The position numbers and the translations under genes are program-made. From contig CAUZJA010000092.1 of NCBI GenBank assembly GCA_963579925.1, positions 1-10,218 on the forward strand: a stretch of DNA of 10,218 nucleotides, in the 5' to 3' direction. Below the pieces are notes generated by a model, which made no database searches, was not told the origin of the DNA, and saw nothing but the letters and a program-made list of their open reading frames with translations. Of this stretch, positions 1 through 5,944 are shown in pieces; positions within the stretch are counted from its first letter, which is position 1; the number at the start of each line of letters is the position of its first letter. The stretch comes from UBA1151 sp963579925. Its GTDB lineage: Bacteria > Chloroflexota > Dehalococcoidia > Lucifugimonadales > Lucifugimonadaceae.

Positions 1-33
1 TGACAGGAGGAGTGTGGCTACGTGAGTCGATTT

Positions 34-81
34 AATATCTAGCGGACTATGGGTGATGCAACCCATAGCCCGCTAGATATT
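34..81. other. Long perfect-length hairpin (21-bp stem)
   Basis: Positions 34-54 pair with 61-81 across a 6-nt loop (55-60). Twenty of the 21 pairs are Watson-Crick; the only mismatch is A46 opposite C69. Neither side has a T-tract, so it does not look like a standard intrinsic terminator. It lies about 145 nt upstream of the first response regulator. It could be a leader structure, a 3' end structure of a gene left of the window, or the remnant of a small palindromic mobile element. The last nine bases of the right arm region (75-83) recur directly at 97-105. Confidence 0.8.
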
Positions 82-113
82 GCACATAGCGATGGCAGAT
101 ATTGCGATATGTT

Positions 114-158
114 CCCAATGTGAAACCACTGCAACATTGGGGGACGATACCTTGCAGT
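114..158 (+). other. Possible H-type pseudoknot in leader
   Basis: An 8-bp stem is formed by 114-121 and 134-141. Its loop carries actgca (128-133), which is complementary to tgcagt at 153-158, giving a second 6-bp stem. The linkers are 6, 0 and 11 nt, which is geometrically allowed for an H-type pseudoknot. It ends about 68 nt before the ATG of the first response regulator, so it may be a 5' leader element. The pairing is seen in the sequence; a biological role is inferred and uncertain. Confidence 0.3.
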
Positions 159-226
159 AGTGGGTGATACCTGCCCAATCCATCGACTGGAATGCACTGA
201 AATCGCAAGGTTGTGGAGCGAAAAAA

Positions 227-843
227 ATGTCCCGAATCCTGGTAGTAGACGACGAACCAGACGTTCGAACAGCGATTTGTATGCTGTTGGAAGAGGAAGG
301 TCACTCCGTCATTGAGCTCGCTGATGGTAGAGATGTGATGGATTTCATTACCACTCAGGGTGTGGATCTCATTATGCTGGATCTCTCCATGCCAGACACG
401 GACGGATTCAAGGTTCTTGAGGCCCAAGCCAGCGACCCGAGGGTTGCCGATATCCCGGTCATTGTGGTGAGTGCCAGGGGGCGTCCAGATGATAAGGCTC
501 TGGCGAAGTCTCTTGGTGCCCTGGATTACGTCAACAAGCCCTAGGGTGAAGGTGAGATTGAGTTCCGGGTCAATATGGCGCTGGGCAGTATTGAACGCAA
601 ATGGGCCAAAGACAATCAGAAGGTAATCTCCCAGAAGGAGAACACGGAATCTGATCGCAGGCTGACCGCTGGTTCAGCGTCGCTATCGGCCCGAAAGATT
701 GCTCCACCTACTCCTCCGGTTCCTCGGGCTGGTCCCGGCGCGCCCCCACGCGGACAGCGGCTGCTCCTACCGCAGTTGGACCAGTGCGCCGTCGCCGCCC
801 CGTTAGGCGAGTAGTTCGCAGGCCACGTCGCCGCGCCGCCTGA
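227..843 (+). pseudogene. Response regulator copy 1, broken by TAG and a frameshift
   Basis: This is a CheY-like receiver (REC) gene. ATG 227 follows a GGAG at 215-218. The readable first 105 residues hold D8 and D9 (metal), D52 (phosphoacceptor), S82 and K104-P105, the full REC active site. The frame then hits TAG at 542-544. The paralogue at 1109 has TGG (Trp) at this codon, so this is a one-base nonsense change. The same frame continues to 814, but the tail matches the paralogue only after a shift near the C5 run at 743-747. One extra C would give GAPP followed by an Ala/Pro-rich stretch, then an arginine-rich end (RRRRPVRRVVRRPRRRAA, 787-840) and TGA at 841. Two independent lesions indicate a pseudogene. 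A truncated REC-only protein of 105 aa could still be made, but it lacks the last helix. Confidence 0.85.
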
Positions 844-1108
844 TCAATTCTGGTGACCGCCAGATCGTATTGGCTGGTGTCTTTTCCTGATCTGGGCTAA
901 CAATCTGTAGCCGAGCTACTTATCGCGATCCATGAGATACGGGTGAATCCACCCATGTAAATAGGCCCTTTGGGCGCGGACTGATCATCGCGGATAGCCG
1001 TAAATAGATGTGACGACCCCCGCTTACGATCACTTCATGGCACTCGCGAACCAGAAATCGTCTTCCAAAGACCGTTTCTTTAATGGGTGCGCCAAGGGGA
1101 GGACGCGG
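844..1108. other. Intergenic region between the tandem regulators
   Basis: I see no gene here. A weak 7-bp inverted repeat with a 22-nt loop (860-866 with 889-895) lies just after the first regulator, and a small gggtg/caccc hairpin lies near 943-956. The frame of the second regulator is open back to a GTG at 1010. That upstream stretch does not resemble a REC domain, and the strong ribosome site at 1095-1103 argues for the later start. Confidence 0.5.
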
Positions 1109-1693
1109 ATGTCTAGAATCCTGATAGTTGACGATGAACCAGATGTTCGAATGGCGCTAACTATGCTGGTTGAAGAAGAAGGTCACTCTGTAATTGAGCT
1201 TGATGACGGCGCAGACGTGATTGATTTCATTACCAATCATGGCGCTGATCTTATTTTGCTTGACCTGACGATGCCGGAGACGAATGGCTTCCAGGTGCTT
1301 GATGCCAAGAGAAGCGATGACAGATTGGCAGACATACCGGTGGTAGTTGTGAGTGCACCGGGACGTCCTGACGATCGCGCTCTGGCAAAAGGCCTGGGTG
1401 CCGTGGACTTTGTAAACAAGCCCTGGTCCCCGGGAGAAATTGAGTTCAGGATACGCGTGGCGCTTGAAAAGGCAGAGCGCAAGTGGGCTACCGATCACAA
1501 GCGGGATCTGGAGGCTGGACCTGTGGTTGACACGGCGCGCAGATCGGCAAGCCATTCAACCTCAACGTCTGCTCGTCAAATTGCTCCACCAGACAAGGCG
1601 ATCGCTAATCTGGGTGAGAAAATTGCTGCTGGTGCCCCTCCAGTCCGTCCGCGAAGACGAGTTATACGAAGACAGCGTCGGCGTACAGCATGA
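1109..1693 (+). CDS. Single-domain response regulator with arginine-rich tail (copy 2)
   Basis: This 194-aa REC protein would be phosphorylated by a histidine kinase partner that is not in the window. ATG 1109 follows a strong Shine-Dalgarno (AGGGGAGGA, 1095-1103). D8, D9, D52, S82 and K104-P105 make a complete phospho-acceptor site, and W106 follows where copy 1 has a stop. The receiver ends near residue 125. No helix-turn-helix or enzymatic output domain follows. Instead there is about 70 residues of low-complexity, probably disordered sequence ending in RPRRRVIRRQRRRTA. Such a tail could bind nucleic acid or acidic partners, but that is inference. By eye it shares about three quarters of its residues with copy 1 over the first 105 positions, so the two arose by tandem duplication. 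Output and target are unknown. Confidence 0.9.
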   Translation: MSRILIVDDEPDVRMALTMLVEEEGHSVIELDDGADVIDFITNHGADLILLDLTMPETNGFQVLDAKRSDDRLADIPVVVVSAPGRPDDRALAKGLGAVDFVNKPWSPGEIEFRIRVALEKAERKWATDHKRDLEAGPVVDTARRSASHSTSTSARQIAPPDKAIANLGEKIAAGAPPVRPRRRVIRRQRRRTA

Positions 1694-1715
1694 GTATTTC
1701 CGCGGTTGAAGCCGT

Positions 1716-1730
1716 CCAGTAAGATACTGG
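1716..1730 (+). other. Short hairpin just before the deiodinase-like start
   Basis: ccagta and tactgg form a 6-bp stem with a 3-nt loop. It ends one base before the GTG start at 1732. It occupies the place where a ribosome site would be expected, so it could dampen initiation. The structure is seen; the role is inferred. Confidence 0.35.
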
Positions 1731-1731
1731 C

Positions 1732-2480
1732 GTGCACCCGGAGCGGTACAACTACCCAACTTTCCCGATCGATATGCAGGCGGCCGATTTTGCCGCGTTC
1801 GCCGCTCATCTGCCCATTGGCTCTGCAGCACCTGATGGCGAGCTGATTGATGCCGCAACGGGCGAGATTACCCAACTCTCATACCTGTGGTCTGAGAACC
1901 CTCTGATGATCGAGTTTGATTCCGATACCTGACCGTATTGCACGTTGGCGGCGCCGGCGTTAGACGACCTTGCCGAGCAGTATCGCGGTGAAGGAGTGGA
2001 CTTCATCTTTCTCTACACCAGTGAAGCTCACCCCGGAGACGCGTGGCCACACCACAACGATATCGAAGAGAACTTAAGCCGCGCCCGGCAGTTTGTGAGC
2101 ATCAACAACTTGCAACGCAGAATGATGGTGGATTCGCTGGATGGAGAACTCCATCAGGCCTACGGAACCCTGCCGAATATGTCTGGATCATAAATACCTC
2201 TGGTGAAGTGGTTTATAAGGCAGACTGGACCGACGCTCGAGCGATTGGAGCGGCGATCACTCGATTACTGCCCACGCTGACGGGCAAAGAGGGCGTTGAT
2301 CTGCAGAGCCCCATTCCCCCACGCTCAAGCAACGGGGATGAATTCATGCAGGGACTCCTGGATGTACCGGGCCCACGCGCCGGAAGAGAGTTCATAGAGA
2401 CGATTGAGGCTACATCAGACCTGCAGGGTGGCGTCGCAATGCGCCAATGGCTAGCGGATCACGGGAACCCCATCGACTAG
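1732..2480 (+). pseudogene. Deiodinase-like selenoprotein, frame broken near 2181
   Basis: This is a thioredoxin-fold protein of the iodothyronine deiodinase-like family. The start is GTG 1732, because a stop in the same frame lies at 1720-1722. Residues 28-66 give PIGSAAPDGEL and then MIEFDSDT, followed by TGA at 1930-1932 and PYC. The family has Ser/Cys-Thr-Sec-Pro here, so the TGA is best read as selenocysteine 67, with Cys70 making a U-x-x-C pair. The same frame then continues with family features: FLYTSEAHPGDAWPHH (E98 and H100 match the deiodinase EAHP motif), and a YGTLPNM strand at 2161-2181. It closes at TAA 2191, but the homology resumes one frame away as WIINTSGEVVYKADW to TAG at 2478-2480. 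One missing base between 2181 and 2182 (PNM-[V]-WII) explains this. It may be a true mutation or a sequence error. The extra C-terminal ~65 residues are not recognised. Substrate is unknown: bacterial members are generally thought to be redox enzymes, not thyroid hormone enzymes. Confidence 0.82.
1942..1960 (+). promoter_or_regulatory. Candidate bacterial SECIS stem-loop
   Basis: Immediately downstream of the in-frame TGA (1930-1932), bases 1942-1948 pair with 1954-1960. This makes seven pairs, two of them U-G wobbles in the middle, with a 5-nt apical loop CGGCG (1949-1953). The loop begins 17 nt after the TGA and has G as its second base. Both fit the general bacterial SECIS pattern: an apical loop roughly 16-37 nt after UGA with a G among its first two bases. 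Such an element recruits SelB with tRNA-Sec. The hairpin sits inside the coding sequence, as it does in bacteria. Confidence 0.6.
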
Positions 2481-2605
2481 GCATTGAGAATTTTTGGTGT
2501 TCCGAACGCGCCATCACCGGTTTCGGGTCTATACTTCCGCCGACAAACGCATCTATTTACCGCGTCCAATCCAGATGTACACACTACGCGAGAGGGAAGT
2601 CCTGC

Positions 2606-3295
2606 ATGTTTATCGTGATGGTCCAGTGGAATGTGAAACCGAACAAGGTTGATGAGTTTCTAGAAGCGTCCAAAGGCGATGGACGAGGATCAGTGACTCA
2701 TGAGTACGGCTGCCACCGGTTCGATGTGCTTCAGGACAGCACAGACCCCACCCGAATCGGGTTCACCGAGGTTTACGACTCTGAAGAGGCCTTCAACGTC
2801 CACACAACTCAGGAGCACTTCAAGGTCTGGGCGGAGGCCGTGAAGGATCTGCACGATGGAAGCCCTAAGGTCTCCAAATGCCGCAACGCGTTCCCTAATG
2901 ACTACGCCGTATGGCCCGCCGCAATATCCGGCCGGGATGAGAGTTTCTTCTCCGGCAGTCTGCACATAATCCACGCTGCGCTCCCGGTGCTGGCAGACAA
3001 AGTGGACGACTTTATTGAGGCGGCGACGTTGGATGCGCTGGGTTCAGTTCATCAGGAGCCGGGCTGTCACCGGTTCGACCTATACCAGAACATTGAGAAC
3101 CCGTCGGAGCTCTGGCTCTACGAGGTTTATGCCAACGCCGAAGCTTTTGAGTACCATCGGCAGACGCCGCACATCAAAAAGTGGGCAGACTCGGTCAAGG
3201 ATTGGTACGACGGCGAGCGTGCTCCAGCTATCCGCGGTACCAACATCTGGCCACCAGACGACTGGAACTGGTCAACCGGCAAGCCAACGGCATAG
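2606..3295 (+). CDS. Tandem ABM-domain protein (putative quinol monooxygenase / LsrG-like)
   Basis: A 229-aa protein made of two antibiotic biosynthesis monooxygenase (ABM, dimeric alpha-beta barrel) domains, at about residues 1-95 and 115-215. ATG 2606 follows AGAGGGAAG at 2591-2599. Each domain opens with a beta-strand (MFIVMVQWNVKP; LHIIHAALPV), has the GCHRFD signature, then a strand with xEVYxxxEAF, then a His-containing helix ending xxKxWAxxVKD. Single ABM proteins act as homodimers, so this duplication probably forms an intramolecular dimer. Related families include YgiN-type quinol monooxygenases, LsrG and heme-degrading enzymes; the sequence alone does not choose between them. Divergence between the halves suggests an old fusion. 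It is separated by 125 bp from the deiodinase-like gene and may have its own promoter, though I could not place one. Confidence 0.88.
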   Translation: MFIVMVQWNVKPNKVDEFLEASKGDGRGSVTHEYGCHRFDVLQDSTDPTRIGFTEVYDSEEAFNVHTTQEHFKVWAEAVKDLHDGSPKVSKCRNAFPNDYAVWPAAISGRDESFFSGSLHIIHAALPVLADKVDDFIEAATLDALGSVHQEPGCHRFDLYQNIENPSELWLYEVYANAEAFEYHRQTPHIKKWADSVKDWYDGERAPAIRGTNIWPPDDWNWSTGKPTA

Positions 3296-3413
3296 TTTTC
3301 GGACGACCGCGAGAACCTTTATTCGTCGAGTCTTGTGCGCGAGCCATCCGGGGCCTGTCGAAGGGAGGCGGCATGGACCGCACCCGCTCAATCAACGCTC
3401 GGAATTAGGCGCG
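3296..3413. other. Convergent intergenic gap
   Basis: This is the gap between the ABM gene (+) and the retropepsin-like gene (-). It holds no gene and no clear T-tract terminator. The nearest strong stem lies inside the end of the minus-strand gene at 3434-3477. Confidence 0.5.
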
Positions 3414-3938
3414 TTAGTCGTGCTCTTGATCGAGGTTGATTTCGGCCGCTCCCACATATGAGCGGCCGGGATCAACCACGAACCGTCCTCTCACAGCCTC
3501 TCTTCCCAGCAACATTGGGAAGCTCATTCCGGCGCGGCGGGTGAGTGTGAGATTTATTGGAAACGTCCGTTCACCCACGGTGACACTGGTGCGGATTACC
3601 GGTCGAACTTCTTTGTGGCCACTTGAGCTGGTGATGCTTCGATGGCCGCTGAGTGGTGCTTCTAAACGGCGCTGAGTGGAGCGACCACGGCCAGGGTTTA
3701 CAGTAAATCGGACGTGTGGCTTGCCGTCACGCTCCACTTCTCTGATGTTCCATGCGCGCAGTGCAGAGAACATAGCTCCCGTATCTACCTTGGCCCGAAC
3801 AATGGAGATTCCCAGTTCGGGCAGCGCCACCCGTTCCCGCCACCCGACAACTGGCAGGTGGCGACTGCGGAATCTGCCTGATTCGCCCTTGAGCAGTCCG
3901 CTCTTCTCTTTTCCTGTTTTGCTACGTTCTGGCGTCAT
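3414..3938 (-). CDS. RimB-like retropepsin-type protease (PF05618, 'ATP-dependent zinc protease' family)
   Basis: A 174-aa protein of the family historically named ATP-dependent zinc protease, whose fold is that of a retropepsin-like aspartic protease. The signature is clear: GWRERVALPELGI (32-44), then AKVDTGAMFSAL (49-60) with the catalytic-type DTGA at 52-55, then MLLGREA (142-148) and FVVDPGRSY (153-161). Residues 1-28 are a basic, polar extension. The family usually has Arg after DTGA (DTGARTSAL); here it is Met. It starts 18 nt after the rimK stop on the same strand, so the two are very likely co-transcribed. In Pseudomonas the rimABK operon pairs such a protein (RimB) with RimK, and it influences S6 glutamylation. 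A role in trimming or controlling glutamate tails is an inference here. Its 3' end contains an 18-bp inverted repeat. Confidence 0.85.
   Translation of the reverse strand: MTPERSKTGKEKSGLLKGESGRFRSRHLPVVGWRERVALPELGISIVRAKVDTGAMFSALRAWNIREVERDGKPHVRFTVNPGRGRSTQRRLEAPLSGHRSITSSSGHKEVRPVIRTSVTVGERTFPINLTLTRRAGMSFPMLLGREAVRGRFVVDPGRSYVGAAEINLDQEHD
3434..3477 (+). other. 18-bp stem-loop inside the protease 3' end
   Basis: Bases 3434-3451 pair with 3460-3477 around an 8-nt loop. Read as plus-strand RNA, all 18 pairs form, two being U-G wobbles (3441/3470, 3442/3469). Read as minus-strand RNA, those two become A-C mismatches. The stem is therefore better for the plus strand, that is the 3' end of the convergent ABM transcript, about 140 nt past its stop codon. 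No U-tract follows, so termination is uncertain; an RNA-stability role is possible. Confidence 0.6.
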
Positions 3939-3956
3939 ATGTGATTGGACTACCCG

Positions 3957-4859
3957 CTAAAGGGCGACGTCTGCATCCGCACCGCTGGGAGGCACGCTTT
4001 CTTCAATGTTCTTGATGATCGCTTCAGCCACGTTCACGCCGGTTGATTCTTCTATCCCTTCAAGGCCGGGTGATGCATTTACTTCAAGCACCAGAGGCCC
4101 GCGATCGGATCGGATCAGATCAACACCTGCGATGTTCAGGCCGAGTACCCTCGCTGACTCCGTGGCCATGCGCCGCTCCGTGTCGGTGAGATCTACATGC
4201 TCTGATTTCCCTCCGCGATGGAGGTTTGACCGGAATTCACCAGGCGCAGCGGTGCGCATCATGGAGGCAACCACTTCATTGCCTACGACAAAGACTCGAA
4301 TGTCCGTACCATTGGCCTCCTGGATGTATTCCTGCACAAGCAGGTTTGCCTCAAGCTGCCTGAACGCCGCGATCACGGACTCCGCCGCTTTGTGTGTCTC
4401 CGCCAGCACCACACCAATTCCCTGGGTACCTTCCAGCAGCTTGATGACCACCGGTGCCCCACCAACTGATTCCAGCAGACCAGCTGTATCTCTAGTCGCG
4501 TGTGCGAATCCGGTCACCGGCAGGCCAATGTCTGAGCGTGTGAGCAGTTGAAATGAGCGCAGCTTGTCGCGGGAGCGTGTGATTGATTGGGACTCCACGG
4601 CCGGGAACACACCCATTACTTCAAATTGTCGAACCACCGCGGTACCGTAAAAGGTATGTGACGCGCCGATTCGGGGAATGATGGCGTCAAAGTGCAGCTC
4701 TTCTCCCGCGTACATCACGCGCGGATTCATAGCCGTGATGTTCATGTAGCAACGCAGATAGTCGATAACGACTGCTTCGTGGCCTCTTGATTGCGCGGCT
4801 TGAACCAGACGTCGGGTTGAGTAAAGAGTTGGTCTTCTGGAGAGGACACCGATTTTCAT
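3957..4859 (-). CDS. rimK: Ribosomal protein S6--L-glutamate ligase RimK
   Basis: A 300-aa ATP-grasp ligase that adds glutamate residues to the C-terminus of ribosomal protein S6 in the cytoplasm. It aligns with the known E. coli RimK nearly end to end from memory: MKIGVLSR at the start, YMNI (38-41), PRIG then TFYG (62-72), SRDKLRS (96-102), KLLEGTQGIGVVLAE (140-154, nucleotide-binding loop), QEYIQEANGTDIR (176-188), FRSNLHRGG (209-217) and LEVNASPGLEGIE (258-270, metal-binding Glu/Asn). Length is normal. ATG 4859 matches the family N-terminus; the ribosome site is weak (AAAGG) and sits beside a small hairpin of agcc/ggct around an A-run. rimK is first in a two-gene unit with the retropepsin-like gene. 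The gene for S6 itself is not in the window. Confidence 0.95.
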   Translation of the reverse strand: MKIGVLSRRPTLYSTRRLVQAAQSRGHEAVVIDYLRCYMNITAMNPRVMYAGEELHFDAIIPRIGASHTFYGTAVVRQFEVMGVFPAVESQSITRSRDKLRSFQLLTRSDIGLPVTGFAHATRDTAGLLESVGGAPVVIKLLEGTQGIGVVLAETHKAAESVIAAFRQLEANLLVQEYIQEANGTDIRVFVVGNEVVASMMRTAAPGEFRSNLHRGGKSEHVDLTDTERRMATESARVLGLNIAGVDLIRSDRGPLVLEVNASPGLEGIEESTGVNVAEAIIKNIEESVPPSGADADVAL

Positions 4860-4884
4860 GGCGATAGCCTTTTTGGCTGGGGCA

Positions 4885-4904
4885 CAATTTCAATGATGAA
4901 ATTG
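4885..4904. promoter_or_regulatory. Perfect inverted repeat upstream of rimK
   Basis: caatttca and tgaaattg form a perfect 8-bp dyad around a 4-nt centre, 25-45 nt upstream of the rimK start. The size and symmetry fit either an operator for a dimeric regulator or a 5' UTR hairpin. I could not place convincing -35/-10 boxes, so the promoter itself is not assigned. Confidence 0.45.
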
Positions 4905-4974
4905 GAGTTACACAAATGTAAACCCGTGTGAGGTCGCCGTATATGCCTGTTTATCGGAACGAGCTCGATGTGGT

Positions 4975-5256
4975 CTAGTTACAAAACAGCCAGCGTACGC
5001 GCTTTGGCCACAAGGGATAGTGGATCGCGGTACCTATCAGCAGCAGCGCCCAGTAGATCCAGAGTTCGGCCCATGCCATCGCCGCTACAGGCCCGAAAAC
5101 GGTGAGCGGCCAGCGGGCCAGCCCGTCAATCGCCAACGCGGGGCCGATCCCAAAACCAGCGAAAATGGCGAGATCCACAATCAATCGCAGCGCTAGGTTG
5201 GCTTTTAGTAGGGGGCTACGGGAATCATGACGTATTTGTTTTTTTGAGCTCTTCAC
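4975..5256 (-). CDS. Small two-helix membrane protein, unrecognised
   Basis: A predicted 93-aa protein with a basic N-terminus (KSSKKQIRHDSRSPLLK) and two hydrophobic segments: about residues 24-43 (LRLIVDLAIFAGFGIGPALA) and 49-80, where LTVFGPVAAMAWAELW continues into IYWALLLIGTAI. It ends in a basic motif (WPKRVRW). The proposed start is GTG 5256, giving a 32-bp out-of-frame overlap with the end of the upstream gene, a sign of translational coupling. TTG/GTG codons just before the first helix (near 5195) are alternatives. I do not recognise the family. The inner membrane is the likely location. Confidence 0.5.
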   Translation of the reverse strand: MKSSKKQIRHDSRSPLLKANLALRLIVDLAIFAGFGIGPALAIDGLARWPLTVFGPVAAMAWAELWIYWALLLIGTAIHYPLWPKRVRWLFCN

Positions 5257-5782
5257 GCCATGGACCACCGGCCCGTTCACCGGCATTTTCAGCATCGCCA
5301 TCAATGCCCATCAATGAGTTGCGAGCGTCCTCCAGCTTGAAGACGAAATTACGCACCTCATCGGATTTCACCTTGGTGGTGCGAATCTTAAGTTGCGCGG
5401 TGGGACTCTTGACCACAACAACTCGGCGACCAGAAACGACGTAAGCGATTGTTGAGACGATGCCGATCAGCCAGAGGACGTCAGCAACATTATCGGGCAG
5501 GATTATGCGCGCCATCGCACCAAGCAGCACAGTGATTGTGCCCAGAATGAGCAGCTCCGTGTGTCGCACGAAACCGATCGATATCTCGTTGATTGATTCC
5601 AGTGGGATCTGTGCAAGGTTCGCAGTTCGGGTCAACAGACTCTTGGGATTGAACTGCATCAACCGATAGTTGGAGAGCCAGAGGTGTTGGTTTCTGCCGA
5701 ACCCCTGGATGAGGATCTCTTCCCCTTCCTCAAGCTCAGTCTCTGGAATTGGCGTTGTGGCGAATGTGTCAGCTGCGTCCAT
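5225..5782 (-). CDS. Bacterial PH-like membrane protein
   Basis: A 185-aa protein with a layout typical of bacterial PH-like (bPH/YdbT-like) proteins. An acidic N-terminus is followed by EEILIQGFGRNQHLWLSNYRLMQFNP (21-46), a strand pattern with the usual 'L-S/T-N-x-R-L' turn, then TRTANLAQIPLESINEISIGFVRHT (51-75). Two hydrophobic segments follow at about 77-95 and 100-117. The segment VVVVKSPTAQLKIRTTKVKSDEVRNFVFKLEDAR (121-154) looks like the closing strands and C-terminal helix of the PH fold. The membrane helices thus appear to be inserted within, or adjacent to, the PH barrel. Function is unknown. ATG 5782 is the only good start. It shares an overlapping end with the small membrane gene downstream, and it diverges from the lipoprotein gene across about 160 bp. 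Confidence 0.6.
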   Translation of the reverse strand: MDAADTFATTPIPETELEEGEEILIQGFGRNQHLWLSNYRLMQFNPKSLLTRTANLAQIPLESINEISIGFVRHTELLILGTITVLLGAMARIILPDNVADVLWLIGIVSTIAYVVSGRRVVVVKSPTAQLKIRTTKVKSDEVRNFVFKLEDARNSLMGIDGDAENAGERAGGPWREELKKTNTS

Positions 5783-5853
5783 CTACTGATGGTATGACCC
5801 GGAAGGCCGTTTGGGTAGATGTGAATCTGGCATTTTCAGGATAGGCAAGGAAG

Positions 5854-5882
5854 TCGAATAAGGTCGAAATCCGGCTCGAAAT
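5854..5882. promoter_or_regulatory. Three spaced TCGAA repeats in the divergent intergenic region
   Basis: TCGAA starts at 5854, 5864 and 5876, that is about one helical turn apart, as gtcgaat, gtcgaaat and ctcgaaat. The cluster lies between two divergent genes, 63-91 nt upstream of the lipoprotein start. Phased short repeats of this type can be regulator-binding sites; with three copies only, chance cannot be excluded. Confidence 0.25.
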
Positions 5883-5944
5883 CATGAGGCAACTTTTGGG
5901 TGCATCTCGGTACGATCTTTGAATCATCCGGGGGGGATATCCGC

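Noticed and set aside
542..544. TAG recoded as pyrrolysine or suppressed amber
   Set aside because: TAG is the ordinary terminal codon of at least seven genes in the window, and the copy 1 regulator also has a separate frame lesion, so decay is simpler.
743..748. Programmed -1 frameshift at the C-run of regulator copy 1
   Set aside because: The heptamer does not fit X-XXY-YYZ in the zero frame and the gene is already closed by TAG upstream, so slippage here would have no product.
1010..1108. Extended N-terminus for regulator copy 2 from GTG 1010
   Set aside because: The strong ribosome site directly precedes ATG 1109 and the REC domain begins there in both paralogues.
1157..1555. Minus-strand frame opposite regulator copy 2
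   Set aside because: Antisense shadow of a recognised REC domain.
2484..2535. Promoter (ttgaga ... tatact) before the ABM gene
   Set aside because: The spacing between the boxes is about 40 bp, far from the usual 17, so it is not a credible sigma-70 promoter.
4006..4551. Long plus-strand open frame opposite rimK
   Set aside because: It is the reverse shadow of a clearly recognised rimK, with Ser/Arg/Pro-rich noise composition.
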